Assembly (NCBI RefSeq): GCF_042676145.1
Contig: NZ_JBHTJW010000001.1
Location: 248,001 to 312,000 of the forward strand
Source: Methylophilus glucosoxydans
GTDB taxonomy: Bacteria; Pseudomonadota; Gammaproteobacteria; Burkholderiales; Methylophilaceae
DNA: 64,000 bases
Reading direction: 5' to 3'
Position numbers and translations under genes: made by a program. Positions within the stretch are counted from its first letter, which is position 1; each line of letters begins with the position of its first letter. Positions 15,534-24,244 of the stretch are shown here, in pieces. Below the pieces are notes generated by a model that saw only the letters and a program-made list of their open reading frames with translations, was not told where the DNA came from and made no database searches.

Positions 15534-18140
15534 ATGCGAACCGAAAACGCTGTTGCACCAAAAACTATCTACCTCAAAGACTACACGCCCGCGCCTTATC
15601 TGGCGAAACAGGTGAATTTGAGTTTTAACCTGTTGCCGGGCAAGACGATTGTGACCTCTGAAGTGAGGTATGTGAAAAACCCGGTGGGGGTATCGAGCGA
15701 CTTGGTGCTGGATGGAGAAGAGCAGACGATTGTTTCAGTGGCAAAAAATGGTGTGCCATTGAGCGATTACACGGTGGCCGATGGGCAGATGACGATTGCG
15801 AGTCCGGGTGATGAATTCACGCTTACTATTGTGAGCGAGATTAACCCCGAGGCGAATACGGCGCTGGAGGGCTTGTATCAGTCACAAGGCACGTATTGCA
15901 CACAGTGCGAGGCAGAAGGCTTTAGACGCATTACGTATTATCAGGACAGGCCGGATGTGTTGAGCGTGTTTACGGTGCGCATTGAGGCGGATGCCAAGGC
16001 GTATCCGGTGATGTTGTCGAATGGTAATTTGCAGGAAGAGGGCGGCTTGCCGGATGGCAGGCATTACCGTGTCTGGCATGATCCGTTCCCTAAACCTTGC
16101 TACCTGTTTGCACTGGTGGCGGGCGACTTGGTGCGGGTGGCGGATACGTTTACCACCATGACGGGACGCAACGTAGATTTGCACATTTATGTGCGTGCGG
16201 GCGACGAAGGCCAGTGTAGTCATGCCATGGAGTCACTGAAAAAGTCGATGAAGTGGGACGAAGAGGTCTATGGCCGCGAGTATCAGCTCGACCTGTTTAA
16301 TATTGTGGCGGTGAGCGACTTTAATATGGGCGCGATGGAAAACACCTCGCTCAACGTGTTTAACACCGCGCTGGTGCTGGCGCATCAAGAGACCGCGACC
16401 GATAGCGATTTTATGAGCGTGGAGGGCGTGATTGGTCACGAATACTTCCATAACTGGACGGGTAACCGAGTGACTTGCCGTGATTGGTTCCAATTGTCCT
16501 TGAAAGAAGGCTTTACCGTGTTCCGTGACCAGGAGTTTAGTGCAGACTTGAACTCGCGTGCGGTGCAGCGGATTGACGATGTGAACGGTTTGCGCCGTTT
16601 GCAGTTCCCCGAAGATGGCAGTCCACTGGCGCACTCGGTGCAGCCGGACCAGTTTATCGAGATTAGCAACTTTTACACCAAAACCATCTACGACAAAGGT
16701 GCTGAGCTGATTCGCATGCAGCATACCTTGCTTGGGCCACAGACCTTCCGCAAGGCCACCGATTTGTACTTTGACCGTTTTGACGGCCAGGCGGTGACCT
16801 GTGATGATTTTGTGCAGTGCATGGCAGAAGCTTCTGGCCGTGACATGACGCAGTTTTTCAGGTGGTATAAACAGGCAGGCACGCCCACCTTGGTCGCCAG
16901 CAGCCATTACGATGCGGCCCAGCAGCGTTATACGCTAAGCTTTAAACAATCGCAGCCGGAGACGCCGGGTCAGACCGACAAGCAGCCCTTGCATATCCCG
17001 ATTGCGGTGGGTTTACTGGCCGCGGACGGCCGTGAGATTGTGCCTACGCAAGTGCTGGAAATGACGGCCCGTGAGCAATCATTCACTTTCGATGGCATCG
17101 CTGCCAAACCAGTGCCTTCGATCCTGCGTGGCTTCTCGGCACCGGTCAAACTGGAGACCGATTTAAGTGACGATGACTTGCGCCTGTTGCAGGTGCATGA
17201 CACCGATGGCTTTAACAAATGGGAGGCCGGGCAGACGCTGGCGCTGCGCACCATACAGCGCGTGATGGCAGACCCACAGGCGGATATTAGCCAGTTTATT
17301 GCCGATGTCGGCACCTTGATTGCGCAAGGCTTGAGCGGGCAGGGTGACAAAGCCTTGCTGGCGCGCGCCTTGAGTTTGCCCATGATAGGTGTGATTGGCC
17401 AATATCAGCCGGTGATAGACCCGGCAGCCATTGATGCGGCGCGTAGCAGCATCCTCACTCAGATCAAGCGTGCGCATAAAGACGCTTTGGCCGCGCTGTA
17501 TGAGGCCAACGCCAATCCGGGCGAGTTCACCATTACCCCGCAAGCCATGGGCCGCCGTACTTTACAGGCCGCCGTGTTAGAGATTCTGACCACCACCAAT
17601 GGCACTGGTTGTGCTGCACGCGCCAAAGCGCATTACGACGCAGCAGATAATATGACGGATCGGGTGACTGCATTGTCGTGCCTGTCTGACAGTACACAGC
17701 CGCAACGGGCCGAGGTGTTTGCAGACTTTTATACCCGCTTTGAAAAGTATCCGCTGGTGGTTGACAAGTGGTTCTCATTGCAAGCGATTGCCAACCGCGA
17801 GCAAATTTTTGATGACCTCGCCTCATTGCGCGCACACCCCGATTTCAACATCAAAAATCCTAACCGCGTGCGTTCACTGTATAGCGCGTTTGCCATTAAC
17901 AATCCGGTCAAGTTCCATGATCCTAGCGGCAAAGGGTATGCCTTTTTGCGTGATGCAATTATCGAGCTCAATAGCATCAACCCGCAAATTGCCGCGCGCC
18001 TTGTGACGCCGTTGCGTGAGTGGAAGCGCTACACACCTGCCTTGCAGGCGCAGATGAAAGCGGCGCTACAAGCGGTGCTGGATACGCCTAATTTGTCGGG
18101 TGATGTGTTTGAAGTGGTGAGTAAGAGCTTGAATGGCTAA
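15534..18140 (+). CDS. pepN: Aminopeptidase N (M1 metallopeptidase)
   Basis: An 868-residue zinc aminopeptidase removing N-terminal residues from peptides in the cytoplasm. The substrate-binding GAMEN motif lies at about residue 266, the zinc site HEYFHNWTGNRV at about 302, with the third ligand Glu in LKEGFTVFRDQEF about 19 residues on. The C-terminal helical domain (about 540-868) is of the E. coli PepN type, and the length is normal. It stands alone, followed by a terminator shared with the convergent psd. Confidence 0.97.
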   Translation: MRTENAVAPKTIYLKDYTPAPYLAKQVNLSFNLLPGKTIVTSEVRYVKNPVGVSSDLVLDGEEQTIVSVAKNGVPLSDYTVADGQMTIASPGDEFTLTIVSEINPEANTALEGLYQSQGTYCTQCEAEGFRRITYYQDRPDVLSVFTVRIEADAKAYPVMLSNGNLQEEGGLPDGRHYRVWHDPFPKPCYLFALVAGDLVRVADTFTTMTGRNVDLHIYVRAGDEGQCSHAMESLKKSMKWDEEVYGREYQLDLFNIVAVSDFNMGAMENTSLNVFNTALVLAHQETATDSDFMSVEGVIGHEYFHNWTGNRVTCRDWFQLSLKEGFTVFRDQEFSADLNSRAVQRIDDVNGLRRLQFPEDGSPLAHSVQPDQFIEISNFYTKTIYDKGAELIRMQHTLLGPQTFRKATDLYFDRFDGQAVTCDDFVQCMAEASGRDMTQFFRWYKQAGTPTLVASSHYDAAQQRYTLSFKQSQPETPGQTDKQPLHIPIAVGLLAADGREIVPTQVLEMTAREQSFTFDGIAAKPVPSILRGFSAPVKLETDLSDDDLRLLQVHDTDGFNKWEAGQTLALRTIQRVMADPQADISQFIADVGTLIAQGLSGQGDKALLARALSLPMIGVIGQYQPVIDPAAIDAARSSILTQIKRAHKDALAALYEANANPGEFTITPQAMGRRTLQAAVLEILTTTNGTGCAARAKAHYDAADNMTDRVTALSCLSDSTQPQRAEVFADFYTRFEKYPLVVDKWFSLQAIANREQIFDDLASLRAHPDFNIKNPNRVRSLYSAFAINNPVKFHDPSGKGYAFLRDAIIELNSINPQIAARLVTPLREWKRYTPALQAQMKAALQAVLDTPNLSGDVFEVVSKSLNG

Positions 18141-18168
18141 AAAAAGCGGAGTTTAAGCTCCGCTTTTT
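18141..18168. terminator. Bidirectional terminator between pepN and psd
   Basis: An 11-bp stem (18141-18151 with 18158-18168), GCGGAG/CTCCGC core, with A run on the left and T run on the right. Confidence 0.9.
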
Positions 18169-18184
18169 AAATGGTCTGCTCGCA

Positions 18185-19033
18185 CTATTTCCCCATGGCC
18201 TCGCCCAGGCGTATCGGTTTGCCTGGGTGCCAGCTGGCATTAAACTCCAGCACGTCTTTTTCAAACAGCATCACCACGGTAGAACCCAACAGGAAACGAC
18301 CCATTTCTTCGCCTTGTTTCAAGATGATGTGTTGGTTGCTGTAATCCCAATGGATGACTTTGCCCGGACGAGGCGGGTTGATAATGTGGTCTTTGGCATC
18401 GTGCCAAACGGTCGCCATGCTGCCGACAATCGTCGCACCGACCAAAACCAGCACAAACTTGCCATGCTGGGCGGATTCAAACGTACAGACTACGCGCTCG
18501 TTACGCGCAAACAGGCCGGGCACATTGGCGGCTGTGAGTGGATTCACTGAGAATAAATCGCCAGGCACATAGGTCATGCTCAGCAGTTTTCCAGCGCATG
18601 GCATATGGATGCGGTGATAATCTTTGGGGCTTAGATACAGGCAGGCAAAACGACCACTGTCAAAGTTTCCAGCTAAAGCAGCGTCGCCACCGACCAATGC
18701 CTGCGCTGTGTAATGATGGCCTTTAGCCTGAAAAATCTGGCCGTTTTCAACTTTGCCAAACTGGCTGATGGCGCCATCCACCGGGCATACAAAGGCATTA
18801 TTTGCCAAGGGCCGGGCATCCGGTTTGAGTGGGCGCGTGAAGAACAGGTTAAACGTTTTGTAGCTGCTGATATCGCCGTTGAGTGCTTCTTCCATATTCA
18901 CATGGTATTTGCGCACAAACCAGCCGATAAACGCCGTGGTCAGGCCAGCCGCCTGCCAGTGCGCCAGTTTGCCGGCAGCGGCGGTGAGGAGTTGTTTGGG
19001 GGCAATGTATTGCAGCAGAATGGCGAGTTTCAC
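18185..19033 (-). CDS. psd: Phosphatidylserine decarboxylase proenzyme
   Basis: A 282-residue membrane-associated enzyme converting phosphatidylserine to phosphatidylethanolamine. The self-cleavage motif LGST is at about residues 249-252, with Ser251 becoming the pyruvoyl group. Further conserved segments are CPVDGAISQFG, SPKDYHRIHMPCAG and VNPLTAANVPGLFARNERV. Length and order fit the bacterial type-I enzyme. Single gene, convergent with pepN. Confidence 0.97.
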   Translation of the reverse strand: MKLAILLQYIAPKQLLTAAAGKLAHWQAAGLTTAFIGWFVRKYHVNMEEALNGDISSYKTFNLFFTRPLKPDARPLANNAFVCPVDGAISQFGKVENGQIFQAKGHHYTAQALVGGDAALAGNFDSGRFACLYLSPKDYHRIHMPCAGKLLSMTYVPGDLFSVNPLTAANVPGLFARNERVVCTFESAQHGKFVLVLVGATIVGSMATVWHDAKDHIINPPRPGKVIHWDYSNQHIILKQGEEMGRFLLGSTVVMLFEKDVLEFNASWHPGKPIRLGEAMGK

Positions 19034-19111
19034 TTCTTTCCCTTATTGAGTAGCGCTTGGTTGTTGCAAGCACTTGTTTTTATCATGTCTTTATTCATGA
19101 TTTTACAAATA

Positions 19112-19146
19112 AAAAAGCACAGGCGATACATCGGCCTGTGCTTTTT
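19112..19146 (-). terminator. Terminator of the ilv operon
   Basis: A 13-bp stem (19112-19124 with 19134-19146) with a 9-base loop, flanked by A run upstream (T run on the minus strand). Lies 61 bases past the ilvC stop codon. Confidence 0.88.
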
Positions 19147-19206
19147 ACCTATGGCTGGATTAATTTGTCATCAACCCAACCTTAGGTACTGATTCAAGGT
19201 CTAGAA

Positions 19207-20223
19207 TTAGTTCTTAGACTGATCAACCAGTTTGTTTTTCGCAATCCAAGGCATCATGGCGCGCAGTTTGTTACCCACTTGCTCAATTGGGTGAGCAGCG
19301 TTCAAACGACGGCGAGCCGTCATTTCTGGGTAGTTGGTGCGGCCTTCCAGGATGAACTGTTTAGCGTAGTTACCATTCTGGATGTTTTTCAGGCATTGAC
19401 GCATAGCCTCTTTGGACTGGCTGTTGATCACTTGTGGGCCTGTCACGTACTCACCATACTCCGCGTTGTTGGAGATGGAGTAGTTCATATTGGCGATGCC
19501 GCCTTCGTACATCAGGTCAACGATCAGTTTCAACTCGTGCAAGCATTCGAAGTAGGCCATTTCTGGCGCATAGCCAGCTTCAACCAGGGTTTCAAAACCG
19601 GCTTTCACCAGTTCAACCGCGCCACCACAGAGTACGGCTTGTTCGCCGAACAAGTCAGTTTCTGTTTCTTCGCGGAAGTCAGTTTCAATCACGCCACCTT
19701 TGGTGCCGCCGTTGGCTGCTGCGTAAGACAAAGCGATTTCTTTGGCTTTGCCTGAGGTGTTTTGGTAAACAGCGATCAATGAAGGTACGCCGCCGCCTTT
19801 GAGATATTCGGAACGCACGGTGTGGCCTGGGCCTTTAGGGGCGATCATGATCACGTCCAGGTCTGCGCGTGGCACGATCTGGTTGTAGTGAATGTTGAAG
19901 CCATGTGCGAATGCCAGTGCTGCGCCTTTTTTCAGGTTAGGCGCGATTTCGGCATTGAAAATTTCTGCCATGGTTTCGTCTGGCAGCAATACCATGACCA
20001 CGTCAGCGTCTTTAACCGCTGCTGCGATCTCTAAAGTGGTGTGACCAGCGCCTTCGGCTTTGGCCCAGGAGCCGCCGCCTTTACGCAAACCAATGGTGAC
20101 ATTCACGCCGCTGTCGCGCAGGTTGGCTGCGTGTGCATGACCTTGGGAACCGTAGCCCACAATCGTCACTTTTTTGCCTTTGATAATGCTTAAGTCGGCG
20201 TCCTTGTCGTAATAAACGTTCAT
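19207..20223 (-). CDS. ilvC: Ketol-acid reductoisomerase
   Basis: A 338-residue class-I enzyme of valine, leucine and isoleucine synthesis that isomerises and reduces acetohydroxy acids with NADPH and magnesium. The cofactor fingerprint GYGSQGHAHAANLRDSG is at about 23-39, followed by GLRKGGGSWAKAE. Metal-binding segments DLFGEQAVLCGG and YFECLHELKLIVDLMYEGG are intact. Last gene of the ilvB-ilvH-ilvC operon, 52 bases after ilvH. Confidence 0.98.
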   Translation of the reverse strand: MNVYYDKDADLSIIKGKKVTIVGYGSQGHAHAANLRDSGVNVTIGLRKGGGSWAKAEGAGHTTLEIAAAVKDADVVMVLLPDETMAEIFNAEIAPNLKKGAALAFAHGFNIHYNQIVPRADLDVIMIAPKGPGHTVRSEYLKGGGVPSLIAVYQNTSGKAKEIALSYAAANGGTKGGVIETDFREETETDLFGEQAVLCGGAVELVKAGFETLVEAGYAPEMAYFECLHELKLIVDLMYEGGIANMNYSISNNAEYGEYVTGPQVINSQSKEAMRQCLKNIQNGNYAKQFILEGRTNYPEMTARRRLNAAHPIEQVGNKLRAMMPWIAKNKLVDQSKN

Positions 20224-20275
20224 CTCTGCTTTTGCCTTTCAATACAAATGCTTTGTCTGTAAAAAATAATTCCGG

Positions 20276-20767
20276 TTAAACCTTGAGGATGCGGTCGCCA
20301 CGACCAATGCCGGAAGCACCCGTACGCACGGTTTCAAGAATCGCGCTGCGGTCTATGGCTTCAATAAACGCATCCAGTTTGCTGCAAGAGCCGGTAAGCT
20401 CAATGGTGTAGCTATTGTCGGCCACATCGATAATACGGCCGCGGAAAATGTCGCACATGCGCTTCATTTCGTCTTTATGGACGCCGGTGGCTTTGACCTT
20501 GACCAGCATCAGTTCGCGCTCAATGTGCTTGCCATCGTTGAGATCCAGCACCTTGACCACGTCAATCAACTTGTTGAGTTGCTTGATAATTTGTTCAATC
20601 ACATCATCGGAGCCTGTGGTCACAATCGTCATGCGAGACAGGGTAGGGTCTTCGGTGACCGCCACCGTGAGTGATTCAATGTTGTAACCGCGGGCAGAAA
20701 ACAGGCCGGCCACGCGTGACAGGGCGCCTGCTTCGTTTTCCATCAGCAGTGAAATAATGTGACGCAT
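20276..20767 (-). CDS. ilvH: Acetolactate synthase small (regulatory) subunit
   Basis: A 163-residue regulatory subunit with an N-terminal ACT domain (MRHIISLLMENEAGALSRVA) and C-terminal ALS_ss_C-type domain. In this family it binds the feedback inhibitor valine and activates the catalytic subunit. Its ATG shares one base with the ilvB stop codon (TAATG), so the two are translationally coupled. Confidence 0.98.
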   Translation of the reverse strand: MRHIISLLMENEAGALSRVAGLFSARGYNIESLTVAVTEDPTLSRMTIVTTGSDDVIEQIIKQLNKLIDVVKVLDLNDGKHIERELMLVKVKATGVHKDEMKRMCDIFRGRIIDVADNSYTIELTGSCSKLDAFIEAIDRSAILETVRTGASGIGRGDRILKV

Positions 20768-22530
20768 TATTCTTCCCCTTTCAGGCGGCTGGCCGTGCGT
20801 GGGCTCAATACCATTTCTGACAGGCCCTTGCCGTTTTCAACCATCGGGAAGACGTTTTCTGTTTGGTCGGTTAAAAAGTCCATAAATACAAATTTGTCTT
20901 TTCTATCAAACGCTTCTTTCAGGGCGCCTTCTACATCCGCCGGATCGGTGATGCGCATGCCAACGTGGCCATAAGACTCTGCCAGTTTGACGAAGTCAGG
21001 CAGGCTATCCATGTAGGATTCTGAGTAGCGGTTCTCGTAGAAGAACTCCTGCCACTGACGCACCATGCCCAGGTAACGGTTATTCAACAGAATGACCTTG
21101 ATCGGCAGGCCGTATTGCGCACAGGTGGACAGCTCCTGGATGTTCATCTGGATACTGCCTTCGCCGGTCACGCAGGCGACTTGTGCATTTTTGTCGGCAA
21201 ACTGACAGCCCATGGCGTATGGCAAGCCCACGCCCATGGTGCCCAAGCCGCCGGAGTTGATCCAGCGACGTGGCTTGTCGAACTTGTAGTATTGCGCCGC
21301 CCACATCTGGTGCTGGCCCACGTCAGAAGTCACATAGGCTTCGCCTTTGGTGACCTCCCATAATTTCTGGATCACGTACTGTGGCTTGATCACGGTGTCT
21401 GAATAGGCGTAATCCATCGACTGGATGCCGCGCCATTCATTGATTTGTGACCACCAGTCGGCGGTGTCTGTGCTCTGGTTTTCTTCTTGCGCCAGAATCT
21501 CGTTCATGTCAGACAGCACGGATTGCACGTCGCCAACAATCGGCACGTCAACCTTGACGCGTTTGGAGATGCTGGACGGGTCGACATCAATATGAATGAT
21601 GGTGCGTTTGTGGCTGCTAAAGTGCTTGGGATTGCCAATCACGCGGTCGTCAAAACGCGCGCCAACCGCCAGTAACACGTCACAGTGCTGCATGGCCATA
21701 TTGGCCTCATAAGACCCGTGCATGCCCAGCATGCCGACAAACTGTTTGTCAGTGGCAGGGTAGCCACCCAACCCCATCAGGGTGTTGGTGACCGGGAAAT
21801 TCAAAGCCTTAGCCAGTTTTACCAGCTCAGCCGCACCATTACCCAATACCAGGCCACCGCCGGTGTAAATCATCGGACGTTTTGCACTCAGCAACAGCTT
21901 GACCGCTTTTTTGATCTGGCCGCTATGGCCTTTCAAAATCGGGTTGTAAGAACGCATCTCTACCGTTTTTGGGTAGATAAAATCAGCCACGTGCGCCGTG
22001 ATATCTTTAGGAATATCCACGACCACTGGACCGGGACGGCCGGTTTTGGCGATGAAGAATGCTTTCTTGATGGTCGGCGCAATGTCTTTAACGTGCTTGA
22101 CCAGGAAGTTGTGCTTCACGCACGGGCGGGTCACCCCCACCATGTCGACTTCCTGGAAGGCGTCCATGCCAATCGCTGGCACCGGGACCTGACCACTGAT
22201 CACCACCAGTGGAATCGAATCCATATAGGCAGTGGCAATGCCGGTTACCGCATTGGTCGCACCTGGACCGCTGGTGACCAAGGCAACACCGACATCCCCT
22301 GTTGCACGTGAGTAAGCATCTGCCGCATGCACAGCCGCTTGCTCGTGACGCACCAGAATGTGCTTGAAGCCATTCTGTTTATATAAAGCATCATAGATAT
22401 GCAAGACCGCACCACCTGGATAGCCAAAGACGAATTTGACTTTTTCTTCATTCAGGCAGGAGACAACAATGTCCGCACCTGTCATGGATTTGGCGTGGGT
22501 GTCTGTCGCAGAGTGGGCTGAGGCGTCCAT
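20767..22530 (-). CDS. ilvB: Acetolactate synthase large (catalytic) subunit
   Basis: A 587-residue thiamine-diphosphate enzyme, first committed step of branched-chain amino acid synthesis. The catalytic Glu is in HEQAAVHAADAYSRATG, and the ThDP motif begins GEGSIQMNIQELST with distal NN in LLNNRYLGMVRQWQ. The FAD-binding middle domain is present (GARFDDRVIGNPKHF). There is a short N-terminal extension of about 15 residues before TGADIVV. Could equally be named ilvI. Confidence 0.97.
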   Translation of the reverse strand: MDASAHSATDTHAKSMTGADIVVSCLNEEKVKFVFGYPGGAVLHIYDALYKQNGFKHILVRHEQAAVHAADAYSRATGDVGVALVTSGPGATNAVTGIATAYMDSIPLVVISGQVPVPAIGMDAFQEVDMVGVTRPCVKHNFLVKHVKDIAPTIKKAFFIAKTGRPGPVVVDIPKDITAHVADFIYPKTVEMRSYNPILKGHSGQIKKAVKLLLSAKRPMIYTGGGLVLGNGAAELVKLAKALNFPVTNTLMGLGGYPATDKQFVGMLGMHGSYEANMAMQHCDVLLAVGARFDDRVIGNPKHFSSHKRTIIHIDVDPSSISKRVKVDVPIVGDVQSVLSDMNEILAQEENQSTDTADWWSQINEWRGIQSMDYAYSDTVIKPQYVIQKLWEVTKGEAYVTSDVGQHQMWAAQYYKFDKPRRWINSGGLGTMGVGLPYAMGCQFADKNAQVACVTGEGSIQMNIQELSTCAQYGLPIKVILLNNRYLGMVRQWQEFFYENRYSESYMDSLPDFVKLAESYGHVGMRITDPADVEGALKEAFDRKDKFVFMDFLTDQTENVFPMVENGKGLSEMVLSPRTASRLKGEE

Positions 22531-22667
22531 AAAACCTTGATTTTTCGGCTAATAAATGTTGAACCCTATACATTAACTTGCTTTACTAATTTGGTCAAGA
22601 TTTCGCGCTGACCGTACCCGACTTTCAGTGATGCCGGGGTCAATATTGCAATCCCTGCAATCAATAG

Positions 22668-22697
22668 TTGACTTTATAAATGAGAAACATTATCATT
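22668..22697 (+). promoter_or_regulatory. Sigma-70 promoter overlapped by a Fur box
   Basis: TTGACT (22668-22673), a 17-base spacer, and TATCAT (22691-22696). The spacer and -10 coincide with AATGAGAAACATTATCATT (22679-22697), a good match to the Fur operator consensus and similar to the boxes at 31921, 40189 and 55515. Fur-Fe(II) bound here would block RNA polymerase, so the downstream genes should be induced by iron limitation. Confidence 0.75.
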
Positions 22698-22728
22698 TGC
22701 ATAACAGTTAACGAGAGGCATACACGCC

Positions 22729-23037
22729 ATGCAAAGTTTACAAGGCGCATCACCCAGCCAGTTGTTCGATCCTGACTTGCCGACCGCAAGTGCGGTGCTG
22801 GTTTCGCTGAGTTGTGTGGCAACGCGATATGCCATGAATCCTTCTGAGGATTTGGCCTTGTTGGGTTGCAGTCTGGCCCAGACCTTGAATGCGCCTGAGT
22901 ATGCAGAGAGTGGTTTGATTACCTCGGCGGCCAGGCAATTGTTGCGTGAATGGCAGGAGTTGTTGCAAGCGCATCAAACCTTTGCCATGCAGCAAGCGGT
23001 GTCTGAATTTGTGACGCCGTCGGCCACCATGCAGTGA
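22729..23037 (+). CDS. Hypothetical protein under a Fur-box promoter
   Basis: A 102-residue protein, predicted soluble and helical (ASAVLVSLSCVATRYAMN, GLITSAARQLLREWQELLQA). No signal peptide and no recognisable domain. A GAGAGG ribosome site is about 9 bases before the ATG. It is the first gene after the Fur-box promoter and is followed 84 bases later by an S4 paralogue, so it is probably an iron-starvation-induced protein of unknown role. Confidence 0.75.
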   Translation: MQSLQGASPSQLFDPDLPTASAVLVSLSCVATRYAMNPSEDLALLGCSLAQTLNAPEYAESGLITSAARQLLREWQELLQAHQTFAMQQAVSEFVTPSATMQ

Positions 23038-23121
23038 TGGGCGCAAGGGCGCAGGCACTCGTTGCATTAAGTAGTGTACATCGCATACAAAAAACAAAAG
23101 ATTAAGAAAGGCAGTATTGAA

Positions 23122-23739
23122 ATGGCAAGAACCACCGGACCTCGACTCAAGATTATGCGCGCCCTGGGCGTGGAGTTGCCAGGGTTGTCACGCAAGTCGA
23201 TTGAAGATAGACCCAATCCGCCTGGCCAGCATGGTCAGCAGGCTTCGCGTCGTCGTCGCTCGGATTTTGCCGTGAAGTTGGTGGAGAAGCAGAAGATCCG
23301 CTTTAACTATGGTGTGAGCGAGAAGCAAATGCGCAAGCTGATGCTGGAAGCGCGTAAAGGTTCGGAGCCTACCGGTGACAAATTGATGTCTTTGCTTGAG
23401 CGCCGTCTGGATAACGTGGTGTTCAGGGCTGGTTTTGCGCCGACGGGCATTGCTGCGCGCCAGTTGGTCAATCATGGGCATGTGTTGTTAAACGGCAAGT
23501 CTGTCAATATTGCTTCCGTGCGTTTGAAAGTGGGTGATGTGGTCACGCTCAAAGAGAAAAGTCGCAAAATTCCGATGGTGGCCGAGTCGATGGCGACGCC
23601 CAGTCTGACCATCCCCGAGTGGTTATCTGTGGATACGACGACCGCCTCGGCAAAAATTGGTCACTTGCCATCCATTGAGGATGTGCCGTTCCCGATTGAA
23701 GTGCAGCAAGTGGTTGAATACTACGCTAACCGCGTTTAA
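23122..23739 (+). CDS. Ribosomal protein S4 paralogue (cysteine-free)
   Basis: A 205-residue homologue of 30S protein S4, with the ATG at 23122 chosen because MARTTGPRLKIMRALG aligns with the S4 N-terminus. It keeps PPGQHGQQ, the EKQKIRFNYGVSEKQ region, LLERRLDNVVFRAGF and the S4 RNA-binding domain (RQLVNHGHVLLNGKSVNIAS, about 110-130). The C-terminus diverges strongly, and the protein contains no cysteine. A housekeeping S4 would normally sit in the alpha ribosomal-protein operon with rpsM, rpsK and rpoA; none of these is here. It lies downstream of a Fur-box promoter, suggesting an alternative S4 made under iron limitation. S4 also has roles in repression and antitermination, so a non-ribosomal role is possible. 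Confidence 0.88.
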   Translation: MARTTGPRLKIMRALGVELPGLSRKSIEDRPNPPGQHGQQASRRRRSDFAVKLVEKQKIRFNYGVSEKQMRKLMLEARKGSEPTGDKLMSLLERRLDNVVFRAGFAPTGIAARQLVNHGHVLLNGKSVNIASVRLKVGDVVTLKEKSRKIPMVAESMATPSLTIPEWLSVDTTTASAKIGHLPSIEDVPFPIEVQQVVEYYANRV

Positions 23740-23775
23740 TTTCGCGTGCAGGTGCAAGCCTGCAGGCCAATGAAT

Positions 23776-23813
23776 TTGAGTGGTGCTCCTAACCCCAACA
23801 TGTCACTGCTCAA
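23776..23813 (+). other. Hairpin between S4 paralogue and hemP
   Basis: A 10-bp stem with two G-T pairs (23776-23785 with 23804-23813) and an 18-base loop, followed by AATAGGCGTGTTTTTA. It could be a partial terminator or an RNA processing site inside the iron operon. No gene is visible in 23740-23922. Confidence 0.35.
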
Positions 23814-23922
23814 ATAGGCGTGTTTTTAATGCGCCAAATTACCCCTGGTAAGGGTGTTCCTTGAAATCTGATGCCGCAGTGCGCAAGCATGTAAGTCGGC
23901 TTTTTTTTGGACTGGATTGTAG

Positions 23923-24141
23923 ATGACGAATCGCTTGCAGCCTGAGTTGAATCAAGGGCAAAATGCCGCCAACGCGACTCAGACCGGCGTGCCTGTGGTG
24001 GATGCCAATGAATTGCTGGGGAAGCGCGGCGTGGTAGCCATTATGCATGGTCGTGATGAGTACCGACTCACCCGGACCAGGCAAAATAAATTGCTGCTGA
24101 CCAAGTGTCAGGACAATATAGGGCATGGCGTCTCTTCATGA
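23923..24141 (+). CDS. hemP: Hemin uptake protein HemP family
   Basis: A 72-residue protein. The C-terminal half, GKRGVVAIMHGRDEYRLTRTRQNKLLLTK, fits the HemP family pattern (L-x-G-x-x-x-x-I-x-H-x-x-x-x-Y-x-L-R-x-T-R-x-x-K-L-I-L-T-K). HemP proteins are small, conserved beside heme uptake genes, and in some betaproteobacteria act as regulators of heme receptor expression. The location directly before tonB in a Fur-linked heme cluster supports the call. The N-terminal 30 residues are not conserved in my memory of the family. Confidence 0.85.
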   Translation: MTNRLQPELNQGQNAANATQTGVPVVDANELLGKRGVVAIMHGRDEYRLTRTRQNKLLLTKCQDNIGHGVSS

Positions 24142-24244
24142 TTAAGAGCGCGTTGGGTGTGGTGAAATATCAATGTGAAGCAGGCAACCAGCAGGTTGCC
24201 TTCAGCACTTTAATAAACAGTCTTTTTGTAGGAGATGGACGCTA

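Noticed and set aside
16233..16907. A 224-codon open frame antisense to pepN
   Set aside because: Lies wholly within an unambiguous aminopeptidase N gene; composition is typical of an antisense shadow.
21685..22311. A 208-codon open frame antisense to ilvB
   Set aside because: Shadow of the acetolactate synthase gene; no recognisable domain.
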